Assembly: GCA_934376945.1 (NCBI GenBank)
Contig: CAKRPI010000070.1
Location: 1-11,766 of the forward strand
DNA from: an uncultured Lachnospiraceae bacterium
GTDB taxonomy: Bacteria > Bacillota > Clostridia > Lachnospirales > Lachnospiraceae
Length of the DNA stretch: 11,766 bases
Reading direction: 5' to 3'
Part shown: one piece after another, positions 1 through 6,452 of the stretch
How positions within the stretch are numbered: position 1 is the first letter of the stretch
How the letters are laid out: each line of letters opens with the position of its first letter
Position numbers and translations under genes: made by a program
Notes under the pieces: model-generated
Told to the model about the DNA's origin: nothing
What the model saw: the letters and a program-made list of their open reading frames with translations, nothing else
The model's database searches: none

Positions 1-375
1 CCTTTGCACAAAAAGCTTATCACCGGAATACCTGGTATCCGTCCTGATCAGCCATTCCAGCTGATTCAGATACTGCATATCACATTGTTTCAACAGTTCC
101 CATAAGTCCTCCCGATTCTTTCCCGGAGCTCTTTCGCTGATAAAAACCGGCGTTATATTCTCTCTGATATACAATTCTTTTTTAAGATCCCGGTCCAACC
201 CCTGGATTCCCTGAAAATCATTTGCACTAAGCAGGCTGATTACGCTATAATTGGGTCTTATTTCATAAAAAAAACTCTCATCTTCCCGCTCAGTATATAC
301 AATCTCAGCAACCTTATATGTAAAATTGTACTCATCCGTCAGGCAAATATCTCCACGAGTCACTGCTTCTCTCAT
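1..375 (-). CDS. Hypothetical protein, N-terminal 125 residues only (runs off the window)
   Basis: An open frame runs on the minus strand from an ATG at 373-375 to base 1 with no stop, so the 3' part lies outside the window. The N-terminus reads MREAVTRGDICLTDEYNF, followed by a soluble, charged sequence with no membrane segment or signal peptide. I recognise no domain and assign no function. The start is the only ATG in frame after an upstream stop. The purine-rich AGAAGGG that could serve as ribosome binding site lies about 16-20 bases away, farther than usual, so initiation may be weak or coupled to the GNAT gene that ends 30 bases upstream. By my hand count the first 360 bases are about 41% G+C, lower than sampled stretches of the neighbouring dusB (about 55-65%). 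That hints at a different origin but is weak on its own. Confidence 0.6.
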   Translation of the reverse strand, partial: MREAVTRGDICLTDEYNFTYKVAEIVYTEREDESFFYEIRPNYSVISLLSANDFQGIQGLDRDLKKELYIRENITPVFISERAPGKNREDLWELLKQCDMQYLNQLEWLIRTDTRYSGDKLFVQR

Positions 376-405
376 TTTATTAACTTCGCATCGCCCTTCT
401 CTTAC

Positions 406-918
406 TCAAACCTCGTGCGTCATTTCATGCCAGGCTTCTCCGCCCCAGGTTGAATTTGCAGAGCCAAGGTCTTTAAATCCGAATCTCTTATACATTTCTA
501 CTTTCTCATCGAGGCAGGTCAGCACCAGCTGAGCACGCCCTCTTTCCTTCTCGCGTTTCAGATACTGGCATACGATCTCGCGTGCAAGACCCTGGCGACG
601 GTATTCCGGGCGCACATCCAGTCCAAGCAGCATGACATTCTTGCCATTTGCATCGTGAAGGGTGATATCGGTGAAGAATTCGTCCCGGAACAGGGGCTCA
701 TTGGTGGCAACACCGTTTAAAAAGCCTGCGATTTTTCCGTTTTCGCGGTCGTATGCCACAAGGAAAAGCTCCGGTGCTTTTCCAATCCGTTCAGTCATTG
801 CCTTCGGTGAGCACGCTTCGTTTGGCGGAAAGCAGATCTGCTCGATCTCGATTACTTCCTGTGTTTCTTCTGTTTTGATATCTCGAAATTCGTAACGTTC
901 TGTAAGTTCTGTTTTCAT
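406..918 (-). CDS. GNAT family N-acetyltransferase, arylalkylamine-NAT-like
   Basis: This is a complete 170-residue protein of the acetyl-CoA-dependent N-acetyltransferase (GNAT) fold, the usual length for a single domain. The acetyl-CoA pyrophosphate loop is visible as DVRPEYRRQGLA (residues 101-112), following the strand MLLGL. A C-terminal MYKRFGF (142-148) supplies the tyrosine that often acts as general acid. The early ICFPPNEACS (28-37) and the late NSTWGGEAWHEM (155-166) resemble the bacterial arylalkylamine N-acetyltransferase-like subfamily, so a small amine is a plausible substrate, but this is inference. The start is supported by AAAGGA about eight bases upstream. It lies 111 bases downstream of dusB with no terminator between them, so cotranscription with birA-dusB is possible. 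The protein should be cytoplasmic. The family is certain; the substrate is unknown. Confidence 0.9.
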   Translation of the reverse strand: MKTELTERYEFRDIKTEETQEVIEIEQICFPPNEACSPKAMTERIGKAPELFLVAYDRENGKIAGFLNGVATNEPLFRDEFFTDITLHDANGKNVMLLGLDVRPEYRRQGLAREIVCQYLKREKERGRAQLVLTCLDEKVEMYKRFGFKDLGSANSTWGGEAWHEMTHEV

Positions 919-1029
919 TTTTGCATCCTTTTCTTTCTGATTTTTTGTCTCTTTTTATCTGCAAGACCGTTCCAGTCCATTCCATTCAGATATTCTTTCA
1001 CTCTGCCGTGATCCGCTTGCCAAGACTTT

Positions 1030-1992
1030 TCATCCCAGCCCAAAAGACTTCCGCAAAAGTGCTTCGAGTTCCTCATACGTTTCCACTGCATTGACTGCAT
1101 CACGAAGCTTTGCGGAATTCGGAAATCCGGCGGTGTACCATGCGATGTGCTTGCGCATTTCGCGCATACCGGTATATTCACCTTTAAATTCCAGCTGCAT
1201 TTTTGTATGACGCAGCATCATTTCAAATACCTCTTCCTTCGATGGCCGTTTGGGAACCGGTCTGCCCTCCAGGTACGCTGTAATCTCCCGGAACAGCCAT
1301 GGGTTGCCGCGCACGGCACGTCCGACCATCACGCCGTCGCAGCCGGTCTCGTCCAGCATGCGCTTCGCACTCTCCGGGGAATCAACGTCTCCATTTCCGA
1401 TCACCGGTATGTTTACTGCTTCTTTTACCTGACGGATTACTTCCCAGTCCGCTTTTCCGGTATAATACTGTTCGCGCGTTCTGCCGTGCACTGCTACTGC
1501 GGATGCGCCTGCGTTTTCCGCAATTTTTGCAATCTCCACTGCATTTACGGTATCTGCGGTAAATCCGCTTCGGATCTTCACGGTGACCGGCTTTGAGATC
1601 CTCTCAACTGTTTTCCGAATGATTGCATCTACCAGATCCGGCCGCTTCATCAGAGCTGAGCCTTCGCCGTTTCCGGCCACCTTTGGAACCGGACAGCCCA
1701 TATTCAGATCCAGAATATCAAATGGCCGTTCTTCAATGTATGCCGCCATCTCGCTGATAATATCCGAATCCGATCCGAACAGCTGCAGTGATACCGGCCG
1801 TTCCTCTTCCAAAACCTCCAGAAGCGGGATTGTATTTCGATTATGGTACGCAATTGCCTTTGCGCTGACCATTTCTGTACAGACCAGACCTGCCCCCTGC
1901 TCCTTGCACAGTATGCGGAACGGCAGGTCTGTCACTCCCGCCATCGGAGCCAGCACTATTTGATTTTTCAGTGTTACATTTCCTATCTTCAT
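1030..1992 (-). CDS. dusB: tRNA-dihydrouridine synthase (DusB type)
   Basis: This FMN enzyme reduces specific uridines in the tRNA D-loop to dihydrouridine using NADPH. The 320-residue length is normal for bacterial Dus proteins. The TIM-barrel begins with APMAGVTD (15-22). The catalytic cysteine is Cys100 within LNMGCPVPKV, followed by GNGEGSALMK. VHGRTREQYYTG (168-179) carries the conserved His and Arg near FMN and substrate. GNGDV (199-203) and VGRAVRGNPW (223-232) form the phosphate-binding region. The C-terminal helical domain (from about 250) binds tRNA. An AAGGGA lies about 12 bases before the ATG, a slightly long spacing. The subgroup call (DusB, not A or C) rests on overall pattern only. 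It sits downstream of birA and the 111-residue gene, in the same direction. Confidence 0.95.
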   Translation of the reverse strand: MKIGNVTLKNQIVLAPMAGVTDLPFRILCKEQGAGLVCTEMVSAKAIAYHNRNTIPLLEVLEEERPVSLQLFGSDSDIISEMAAYIEERPFDILDLNMGCPVPKVAGNGEGSALMKRPDLVDAIIRKTVERISKPVTVKIRSGFTADTVNAVEIAKIAENAGASAVAVHGRTREQYYTGKADWEVIRQVKEAVNIPVIGNGDVDSPESAKRMLDETGCDGVMVGRAVRGNPWLFREITAYLEGRPVPKRPSKEEVFEMMLRHTKMQLEFKGEYTGMREMRKHIAWYTAGFPNSAKLRDAVNAVETYEELEALLRKSFGLG

Positions 1993-2013
1993 GTTGTTGT
2001 TCTGTTTCCCTTA

Positions 2014-2145
2014 TTATGTGATTGTCTTCCTGCCTGCGGAGTCTTTTGCCGTTCTTCTATCCGGCACTTCTGTCATCAGTCGGACAGATTTTCTCTGCCA
2101 GACCAGCGAGTCTTTTACCGTTCTTCTATCCGGCATTTCTGTCAT
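2014..2145 (-). CDS. Possible 43-residue ORF with an internal duplication (doubtful)
   Basis: An ATG at 2143-2145 overlaps the TGA of the upstream 111-residue gene as ATGA, the arrangement typical of translational coupling. The frame stays open for 43 codons to a TAA just before the dusB ribosome binding site. The predicted peptide is very basic and contains the segment MTE(M/V)PDRRT(V/A)KDS twice, 23 residues apart, because a 69-bp DNA repeat lies in frame. Against coding: there is no Shine-Dalgarno sequence, both base differences between the copies change the amino acid, the repeat forms hairpins, and a 17-base piece of it recurs in reverse orientation in the non-coding birA leader. I list it because of the coupling geometry, but a dispersed intergenic repeat is the likelier explanation. 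Confidence 0.22.
   Translation of the reverse strand: MTEMPDRRTVKDSLVWQRKSVRLMTEVPDRRTAKDSAGRKTIT
2041..2145. repeat. 69-bp-spaced direct repeat, two 36-bp copies
   Basis: Copies lie at 2041-2076 and 2110-2145 and differ at only two of 36 positions (2048/2117 and 2067/2136). Each copy can form a small hairpin: in copy 1 TGCCG (2047-2051) pairs with CGGCA (2062-2066). In copy 2 the change leaves a G-U pair in minus-strand RNA but an A-C mismatch in plus-strand RNA. Between the copies TCTGTC (2069-2074) and GACAGA (2083-2088) form a further inverted repeat. It fills the gap between the 111-residue gene and dusB. Confidence 0.85.
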
Positions 2146-2477
2146 TTCAGTCCGTTTGCCATCAGTACTTTATAATATAACTCCAGAGAACGCAGCAGTT
2201 CTTCCTTTGTGCGCTGCAGCTCCTTGATCTTCAGCACTCCGCCGATTTCATCATACGTCGTATCATTTTCGATTGCTTCGGTGCGGAAATGTAAAGATCC
2301 TTCTTCGTCATATTCGACCAGAAAAATCCCGCCGACATCATTTACATACATAACGCACATGATCTGCAGCTCGTCCTTGATCTGCTTTGGCAGATTGCCA
2401 AATTTCGGGTTCAGATAGTATTTTTCCTCATAGGAATTTGCACCGCAAAGCACGGTCGTTTTATTCTCGTTGTCCAT
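2142..2477 (-). CDS. Conserved hypothetical protein, 111 residues (resembles DUF6145)
   Basis: This small soluble protein begins MDNENKTTVLCGANSYEEKY. An in-frame ATG 45 bases further upstream (2522) exists, but the start at 2477 is preferred because AAGGAG stands eight bases before it, and the extension is an unlikely arginine-rich stretch. The middle (LQIMCVMYVNDVGGIFLVEYDEEGSL, in pieces about residues 38-62) looks like alternating beta strands. The end (EIGGVLKIKELQRTKEELLR and onward, from about 77) looks like a long helix. There are no membrane segments and no catalytic motif that I recognise. The overall pattern recalls a Lachnospiraceae-restricted uncharacterised family I know as DUF6145, from memory and unverified. 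It lies between birA and dusB in the same direction, 83 bases after birA, so cotranscription is likely. Function is unknown. Confidence 0.8.
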   Translation of the reverse strand: MDNENKTTVLCGANSYEEKYYLNPKFGNLPKQIKDELQIMCVMYVNDVGGIFLVEYDEEGSLHFRTEAIENDTTYDEIGGVLKIKELQRTKEELLRSLELYYKVLMANGLK

Positions 2478-2508
2478 TCGTCTTCTCCTTCTGTCTTTCT
2501 CATATAAA

Positions 2509-2520
2509 GCGGCCATCCGC
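2509..2520 (-). repeat. Short GCGG-CCGC hairpin before the 111-residue gene
   Basis: GCGG (2509-2512) and CCGC (2517-2520) are separated by four bases and, on the minus strand, followed by TTTATAT. It stands about 30 bases upstream of the start at 2477. It matches the core of two larger hairpins at 3673-3693 and 11592-11609. The four-base stem alone is weak evidence. Confidence 0.35.
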
Positions 2521-2560
2521 AATCATCTGCCGGGAAAGCTTCTTGCTTTGTCGGTCTCTT

Positions 2561-3547
2561 TTAAACATAGCCATAAATTCCACGCACCGATACCTCGCCG
2601 GCATATACCTCTGTGATCATACCATCTTCCTTTTCTACCAGCAATTCGCCCTGCGCATTGATTCCGTGGGAAATTCCGCAGTACTCATGTCCGGGCTCCA
2701 GCACACGCACACCGCTGCCCTTTCCGGCGAGCAGTTCATTGTACTCCTCTACCAGAAGTGACAGATCCTGTGTCTGAAGAAATTTTTTATACAATTCTGA
2801 AAAATGCTCCATGCAGCATGCAATCAGTCCCGCACGGTCTGTTTCCTGCCCGGTCAGCAGCTTCAGAGAAGTCGCCGTCTGCGACAGTTCTTCCGGAAAT
2901 TCGGTGATATTTGCATTGATACCGGTTCCGATCACGAGATAATTAATATAATCCACCTCGCTGCTCATCTCAGTCAGAGTACCGCTCAGTTTTCTTCCGC
3001 CGCAGACGACATCGTTTGGCCATTTGATCCTGGCATCTACCTTGCATGCCTCCCTGCAGGCTTTTGTCACTGCAAGTCCCATCACAAGCGTCACCATCGA
3101 TGCATGCTCCGGCGCGATCTGCGGCTGCGGGAGCAGAAGGCTCATAGCGATCGCACTGCCGCGCGGAGTCACCCAGGTTCGTCCTCTCCTGCCTTTTCCC
3201 CCGCTTTGCTGCTCCGCTACAAAAAGTGCTTTTTCCTTCTCGCCGTTTTCCGCAAACCGTTTTGCCTCATTATTTGTCGAATCAATGGTGTCATAATAGA
3301 CGATCTTCCAGTCAGAAAGCTCCTGCCTGTTCATGCGGCTTCCGATTTCCTCTGCGGTAATGGAATCCGGATGTGACACCAGACGGTATCCCCTGCGCGG
3401 TACGGATTCAATTCCGTATCCTTCTTCCTTCAGCTGATTGATCACTTTCCAGACGGCTGTGCGCGAAACCGCAAATTCATCACAAAGCTCCTGCCCCGAT
3501 ACGTATCCGTCTGCCTGACGCAGTGCAGAAAGTATTCTGCTTTTCAT
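2561..3547 (-). CDS. birA: Bifunctional biotin-[acetyl-CoA-carboxylase] ligase / biotin operon repressor
   Basis: BirA activates biotin with ATP to biotinyl-AMP and attaches it to a lysine of the biotin carboxyl carrier protein. The two-domain form also represses biotin genes. The 328-residue protein has the N-terminal winged helix (about 1-60, with VSGQELCDEFAVSRTAVWKV, in pieces, as the HTH and PRRGYRL as the wing). The catalytic domain carries DSTNNEAKR (89-97), the biotinyl-AMP loop GGKGRRGRTW (116-125), KWPNDV (175-180), Lys186 in RKLSG, and GTGINAN (207-213). The C-terminal SH3-like domain (from about 275) ends in YAGEVSVRGIYGYV. GAGGA lies about ten bases before the ATG. The HTH means it can probably act as repressor, but no biotin genes or recognisable BirA operator are in the window. 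The 161-base region upstream is rich in inverted repeats. Confidence 0.96.
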   Translation of the reverse strand: MKSRILSALRQADGYVSGQELCDEFAVSRTAVWKVINQLKEEGYGIESVPRRGYRLVSHPDSITAEEIGSRMNRQELSDWKIVYYDTIDSTNNEAKRFAENGEKEKALFVAEQQSGGKGRRGRTWVTPRGSAIAMSLLLPQPQIAPEHASMVTLVMGLAVTKACREACKVDARIKWPNDVVCGGRKLSGTLTEMSSEVDYINYLVIGTGINANITEFPEELSQTATSLKLLTGQETDRAGLIACCMEHFSELYKKFLQTQDLSLLVEEYNELLAGKGSGVRVLEPGHEYCGISHGINAQGELLVEKEDGMITEVYAGEVSVRGIYGYV

Positions 3548-3579
3548 TTTATCTTGTCCTCTCTTGTTTCAGTCTTTTT

Positions 3580-3651
3580 ATCTGTTCTGTTTTGCTTTTC
3601 TGAAACGGTATCAGGCAGCAGAACAGATCCGAAAATCTGTCCGACTGCCTG
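3580..3651 (-). repeat. Nested inverted repeats in the birA leader
   Basis: There are three perfect pairings: ATCTGTTCTG (3580-3589) with CAGAACAGAT (3619-3628); CAGGCAG (3612-3618) with CTGCCTG (3645-3651); and ACAGAT (3623-3628) with ATCTGT (3635-3640). The second and third nest into one stem-loop. The first uses the same bases as the inner stem, so it is a mutually exclusive fold. No T-run follows on the minus strand, so this is not a classic terminator. It lies 33-104 bases upstream of the birA ATG. Confidence 0.6.
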
Positions 3652-3672
3652 TAACTGTTCCGTAACCATTAA

Positions 3673-3693
3673 AGCGGACATTCGCTATCCGCT
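3673..3693 (-). repeat. AGCGGA...TCCGCT hairpin after the small membrane-protein gene
   Basis: AGCGGA (3673-3678) and TCCGCT (3688-3693) form a six-base-pair stem with a nine-base loop. In minus-strand RNA it is followed by TTAATGG. It begins 16 bases after the stop of the 87-residue gene. The U-run is too short for a convincing intrinsic terminator. The stem sequence is shared with the hairpin at 11592-11609. Confidence 0.5.
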
Positions 3694-3708
3694 TCGCTAC
3701 TTGTAGGA

Positions 3709-3972
3709 TCATAAATTATAGTAAATCAGACTTCCTGTATATGCCAGCAGCAACACTGCGCTTCCGATACTGAACACCCATTTTTTCTTTATCAGTCCAA
3801 GCAAAAGCAGGGAAAGATGGAGCAGGATCGCAAGCACCTGTATAAAATTAAGAAACCAGTGATTCTGTACCACATTCAGCAGAAAAAGTACACACAAAAT
3901 ATCTATGATAGCCGCTGTTGCGGCACAGAAAATCCAAAGAATGCAAAGATCCTTCTCATTTATTTTCTTCAT
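3709..3972 (-). CDS. Small three-helix membrane protein, unknown function
   Basis: This 87-residue protein has a short basic N-terminus (MKKINEKD), then hydrophobic segments at about 9-34, 38-61 and 65-85. The only strongly charged loop is IKKKW (61-65), suggesting that this loop faces the cytoplasm. Its ATG lies inside the last codons of argF, and the two frames overlap by 17 bases. Such overlap suggests translational coupling, because only a weak TGGA-like ribosome binding site precedes it. I recognise no family. It is unlikely to be a chance frame: it is outside the argF reading frame for 93% of its length and its membrane-protein composition is consistent throughout. A role linked to arginine or ornithine metabolism is only suggested by position. 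Confidence 0.6.
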   Translation of the reverse strand: MKKINEKDLCILWIFCAATAAIIDILCVLFLLNVVQNHWFLNFIQVLAILLHLSLLLLGLIKKKWVFSIGSAVLLLAYTGSLIYYNL

Positions 3973-4963
3973 GATCCAGTCCCATCGTTGCCGCTATCAC
4001 TGCCTTGATCGTATGCATGCGGTTCTCTGCCTCGTCGAACACGACAGACTGCTCTGATTCAAATACTTCATCCGTTACTTCCATTGCATCCAATCCGAAT
4101 TTTTCATAAATCTGTTTTCCGATCTTGGTGTTCAGATCATGGAAGGCCGGAAGACAATGCATGAAAATGGCATCCTTCTTCGCATAGCTCATTGCCTTTG
4201 CATTCACCTGATACGGAAGCAGCACGCGGATCCGCTCTGCCCATACCTCATCCGGCTCACCCATGGAAACCCAGACATCCGTATAAATCACATCGGCATT
4301 CCCGGCGCCCTCTGCCATATCTTCTGTCAGTGTCACAGAACCGCCGCTTTCTTTTGCATACTCTTCACACTGGGCCACAAGCTCAGGAGATGGAAAATAT
4401 TCGTGATTTGTGCAGGCTGTAAAATGAAGACCAAGCTTTGCGCAGGCGATCATCAGGGAATTTCCCATGTTATAGCGCGCATCTCCGAAATACGTCAGCT
4501 TCTTTCCGGCAAGCGTTCCGAGCTTTTCCCGTATCGTGAGCATATCCGCAAGCATCTGCGTCGGATGGTATTCGTTCGTCAGACCGTTCCACACAGGAAC
4601 ACCTGCATATTTTGCAAGCTCTTCCACGATTTCCTGGCCAAACCCACGGTATTCGATGCCGTCATACATCCGTCCAAGCACGCGTGCCGTATCGCGGATG
4701 CTCTCCTTTTTGCCGATCTGCGACCCGGTCGGATCAAGGTAGGTTGCCTGCATGCCCAGATCATGCGCAGCCACTTCAAAGGAGCATCTCGTTCTTGTAC
4801 TGGTCTTTTCAAAAATCAGTGCGATATTTTTTCCGGTGCGCACCGGTTCCTGAATACCCGCTTTTTTATCTGCCTTATATTTCGCAGCAAGATCAAGAAG
4901 ATAGGTGATCTCTTCCGGTGTATAATCTTTCAGTGTCAGAAAACTTCTTCCTTTTAAATTCAT
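3956..4963 (-). CDS. argF: Ornithine carbamoyltransferase
   Basis: The enzyme joins carbamoyl phosphate and ornithine to give citrulline and phosphate in arginine biosynthesis; the same fold is used in reverse by catabolic ArcB. The 335-residue length is normal. The carbamoyl-phosphate loop STRTRCSFE (55-63), HPTQ (133-136), the ornithine loop with SMG (233-235), and HCLPAFHD (269-276) with the catalytic cysteine are all intact. The SMG loop distinguishes it from aspartate carbamoyltransferase. AGGAG lies six bases before the ATG. No arcA, arcC or other arg gene lies in the window, so anabolic versus catabolic use cannot be settled. I chose ArgF as the default. It follows the SPFH gene by 41 bases with no terminator, an unusual neighbour, and overlaps the small membrane-protein gene downstream. 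No ARG-box-like operator was recognised. Confidence 0.96.
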   Translation of the reverse strand: MNLKGRSFLTLKDYTPEEITYLLDLAAKYKADKKAGIQEPVRTGKNIALIFEKTSTRTRCSFEVAAHDLGMQATYLDPTGSQIGKKESIRDTARVLGRMYDGIEYRGFGQEIVEELAKYAGVPVWNGLTNEYHPTQMLADMLTIREKLGTLAGKKLTYFGDARYNMGNSLMIACAKLGLHFTACTNHEYFPSPELVAQCEEYAKESGGSVTLTEDMAEGAGNADVIYTDVWVSMGEPDEVWAERIRVLLPYQVNAKAMSYAKKDAIFMHCLPAFHDLNTKIGKQIYEKFGLDAMEVTDEVFESEQSVVFDEAENRMHTIKAVIAATMGLDHEENK

Positions 4964-5004
4964 AATATACTCCTCTCCTTTGCCTGCTTCTTTAGCCGTC
5001 TGTA

Positions 5005-5928
5005 TCAGTCCTTCGCAACCTCCGTGACTGCCTTCACGATGCCGGAAAGATTTTGCATATCCGATGGGATGATGATCTTTGTTGCTTTTCCATCTGCTAC
5101 CTTTGTCATTGCCTCAAAGCTCTTCAGTGCCAGCACAGCCTGGTCAGCACCTGCTTCGCGGATCAGACGGATACTCTCTGCATTTGCTGTCTGCACCTTT
5201 CGGATCGCCTCCGCTTCACCTTCTGCCTCGCGAATCATTTTTTCCTTTTCTGCCTCTGCCTTCAGGATCGCCGCCTGCTTTTCTGCCTCTGCGTCAAGAA
5301 TCGCAGACTGCTTCTTTCCTTCTGCAACAAGGATCAGAGACTTCTTCTCTCCCTCTGCCTTCAGGATTGCCTCTCGTCTCTCACGCTCTGCCTTCATCTG
5401 CTTTTCCATGGCATCCACGATCTGTGCCGGAGGAAGAATGTTTTTCAGCTCCACGCGATTGACCTTGATTCCCCACGGATCTGTTGCCACATCCAGTGAT
5501 GCACGCATCCTGGTATTGATCGTCTCACGGGAGGTCAGTGTCTGATCCAGCTCCATATCTCCGATGATGTTACGCAGCGTTGTTGCAGTCAGGTTTTCGA
5601 TTGCCATAATCGGATTTTCCACGCCGTACGTAAACAGCTTCGGGTCTGTGATCTGAAAAAATACAACGGTATCGATCTGCATCGTAACGTTATCCTTCGT
5701 AATTACCGGCTGCGGATCGAAATCAACGACCTGCTCTTTTAAGTTGACCCGTTTTGCCACGCGGTCAATAAACGGAGTCTTAAAGTGCATTCCCACATCC
5801 CAGGTAGCCTGATATCCACCAAGACGTTCTACGATAAATGCCTGAGCCTGTGGTACGATCTTCACACAGGAAGCAAGAATCAGAAGCGCAAGCACTGCCA
5901 GAACCACAATCAAAATTATTCCGTCCAT
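5005..5928 (-). CDS. SPFH/band-7 (stomatin-like, QmcA-type) membrane protein
   Basis: The 307-residue protein has one N-terminal transmembrane helix (about 3-21), then a prohibitin-homology/SPFH domain (about 24-180). Recognisable blocks are [30 protein letters not shown] and [14 protein letters not shown] long helical arm follows. Residues 188-242 contain five successive 11-residue units beginning I(L/R)xAE (188, 199, 210, 221, 232), a hendecad pattern expected for the coiled-coil arm by which SPFH proteins assemble rings or cages. A conserved-looking helix and a short tail complete it. Length and architecture match E. coli QmcA. The family scaffolds membrane microdomains and can regulate membrane proteases. 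GGGAGG lies seven bases before the ATG, which overlaps the 3' end of the NfeD gene by 13 bases. NfeD-SPFH pairing is a well-known conserved operon, so the two products probably form one complex. Confidence 0.95.
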   Translation of the reverse strand: MDGIILIVVLAVLALLILASCVKIVPQAQAFIVERLGGYQATWDVGMHFKTPFIDRVAKRVNLKEQVVDFDPQPVITKDNVTMQIDTVVFFQITDPKLFTYGVENPIMAIENLTATTLRNIIGDMELDQTLTSRETINTRMRASLDVATDPWGIKVNRVELKNILPPAQIVDAMEKQMKAERERREAILKAEGEKKSLILVAEGKKQSAILDAEAEKQAAILKAEAEKEKMIREAEGEAEAIRKVQTANAESIRLIREAGADQAVLALKSFEAMTKVADGKATKIIIPSDMQNLSGIVKAVTEVAKD

Positions 5929-6371
5929 TCTTTTTCCTCCCTCACGATCAGCTTTACTCCGCTGATTTTTTCAATTACTACGCGGGCATCCTTCGGGATG
6001 TGCACCTCATCAGATGACGTGCGCGCCATCCAGTGCTGGCCCTGCACCTGCACTTGTCCAGTTCCGCCCAGATTGTTGATCTCCTCTGTTACCACCGCCG
6101 TTTTTCCGATCAGGCTTTCCGCATTCGTACGAATCCGGTCTTTATTCAGCCATTTTGCCGCGACCGGCCGCATGGAAATCAGCAGGATCGCCGATACGAC
6201 ACAAAATACAGCGATCTGAATGATAAGATCCGCGCCCGCAAGTGCAAAAAGAAACGCAATCAGTGCTCCGGCGGCAAACCAGATCGTGGTAAGCCCAAGC
6301 GTCACCGCCTCTGCCGCCAGCATGACAACCAGCAGCACCAGCCAGGCAACGGCCTGCATATCAAACTCCAT
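5916..6371 (-). CDS. NfeD family membrane protein
   Basis: This is a short NfeD (about 151 residues) with three hydrophobic segments (about 7-27, 30-46, 48-66) and a C-terminal OB-fold domain (about 84-146). The OB-fold is recognised from IGKTAVV, the GxVxVxGxxWxAR-like run around residues 105-117 and the closing SGVKLIV. NfeD partners with SPFH proteins and is thought to support their assembly or activity. A longer frame reaches 6443, but the start at 6371 is chosen because AGGGGG stands about nine bases upstream and because the promoter lies at 6403-6431. A second ATG four codons further in is possible. The serine-protease domain found in long NfeD proteins is absent, as usual for this short class. 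Its stop overlaps the start of the SPFH gene. Confidence 0.9.
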   Translation of the reverse strand: MEFDMQAVAWLVLLVVMLAAEAVTLGLTTIWFAAGALIAFLFALAGADLIIQIAVFCVVSAILLISMRPVAAKWLNKDRIRTNAESLIGKTAVVTEEINNLGGTGQVQVQGQHWMARTSSDEVHIPKDARVVIEKISGVKLIVREEKEWTE

Positions 6372-6398
6372 ACAGTCGTGCCCCCTTTCTTTACTTTT

Positions 6399-6427
6399 CT
6401 GTATTCTACTATATTTTCTGAATACAG
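6399..6427 (-). promoter_or_regulatory. Perfect inverted repeat over the NfeD promoter (candidate operator)
   Basis: CTGTATTC (6399-6406) and GAATACAG (6420-6427) are perfect complements separated by 13 bases, so the half-site centres are 21 bases apart, two helical turns. The repeat covers most of the -10 hexamer and all of the spacer of the promoter at 6403-6431. A dimeric repressor bound here would block RNA polymerase. No U-run follows on the minus strand, so it is not a standard terminator for the ybaK-like gene upstream. Operator function is inference. Confidence 0.5.
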
Positions 6428-6431
6428 GCAA
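6403..6431 (-). promoter_or_regulatory. Sigma-A-type promoter for NfeD-SPFH(-argF)
   Basis: On the minus strand TTGCCT (6426-6431) and TAGAAT (6403-6408) are separated by 17 bases. The -10 matches consensus in five of six positions and the -35 in four. Transcription would start near 6396, about 25 bases before the NfeD ATG. Confidence 0.6.
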
Positions 6432-6452
6432 GCCCCAGAGCAAGTTTCTCTT

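Noticed and set aside
915..1181. An 88-codon minus-strand frame spanning the end of dusB and abutting the GNAT start as ATGA
   Set aside because: More than half overlaps dusB in another frame, no ribosome binding site precedes any start after the dusB stop, and the tail is lysine/arginine-rich leader sequence. A frameshifted extension of dusB was considered, but dusB already has its normal length.
3673..3693. Hairpin considered as intrinsic terminator of the argF transcript
   Set aside because: Only a six-pair stem and three uridines follow. It fits better with the repeated GCGGA hairpin pattern, so no terminator is claimed there.
4139..4957. A 272-codon open frame on the plus strand opposite argF
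   Set aside because: Fully antisense to argF, cysteine- and histidine-rich, with no recognisable family.
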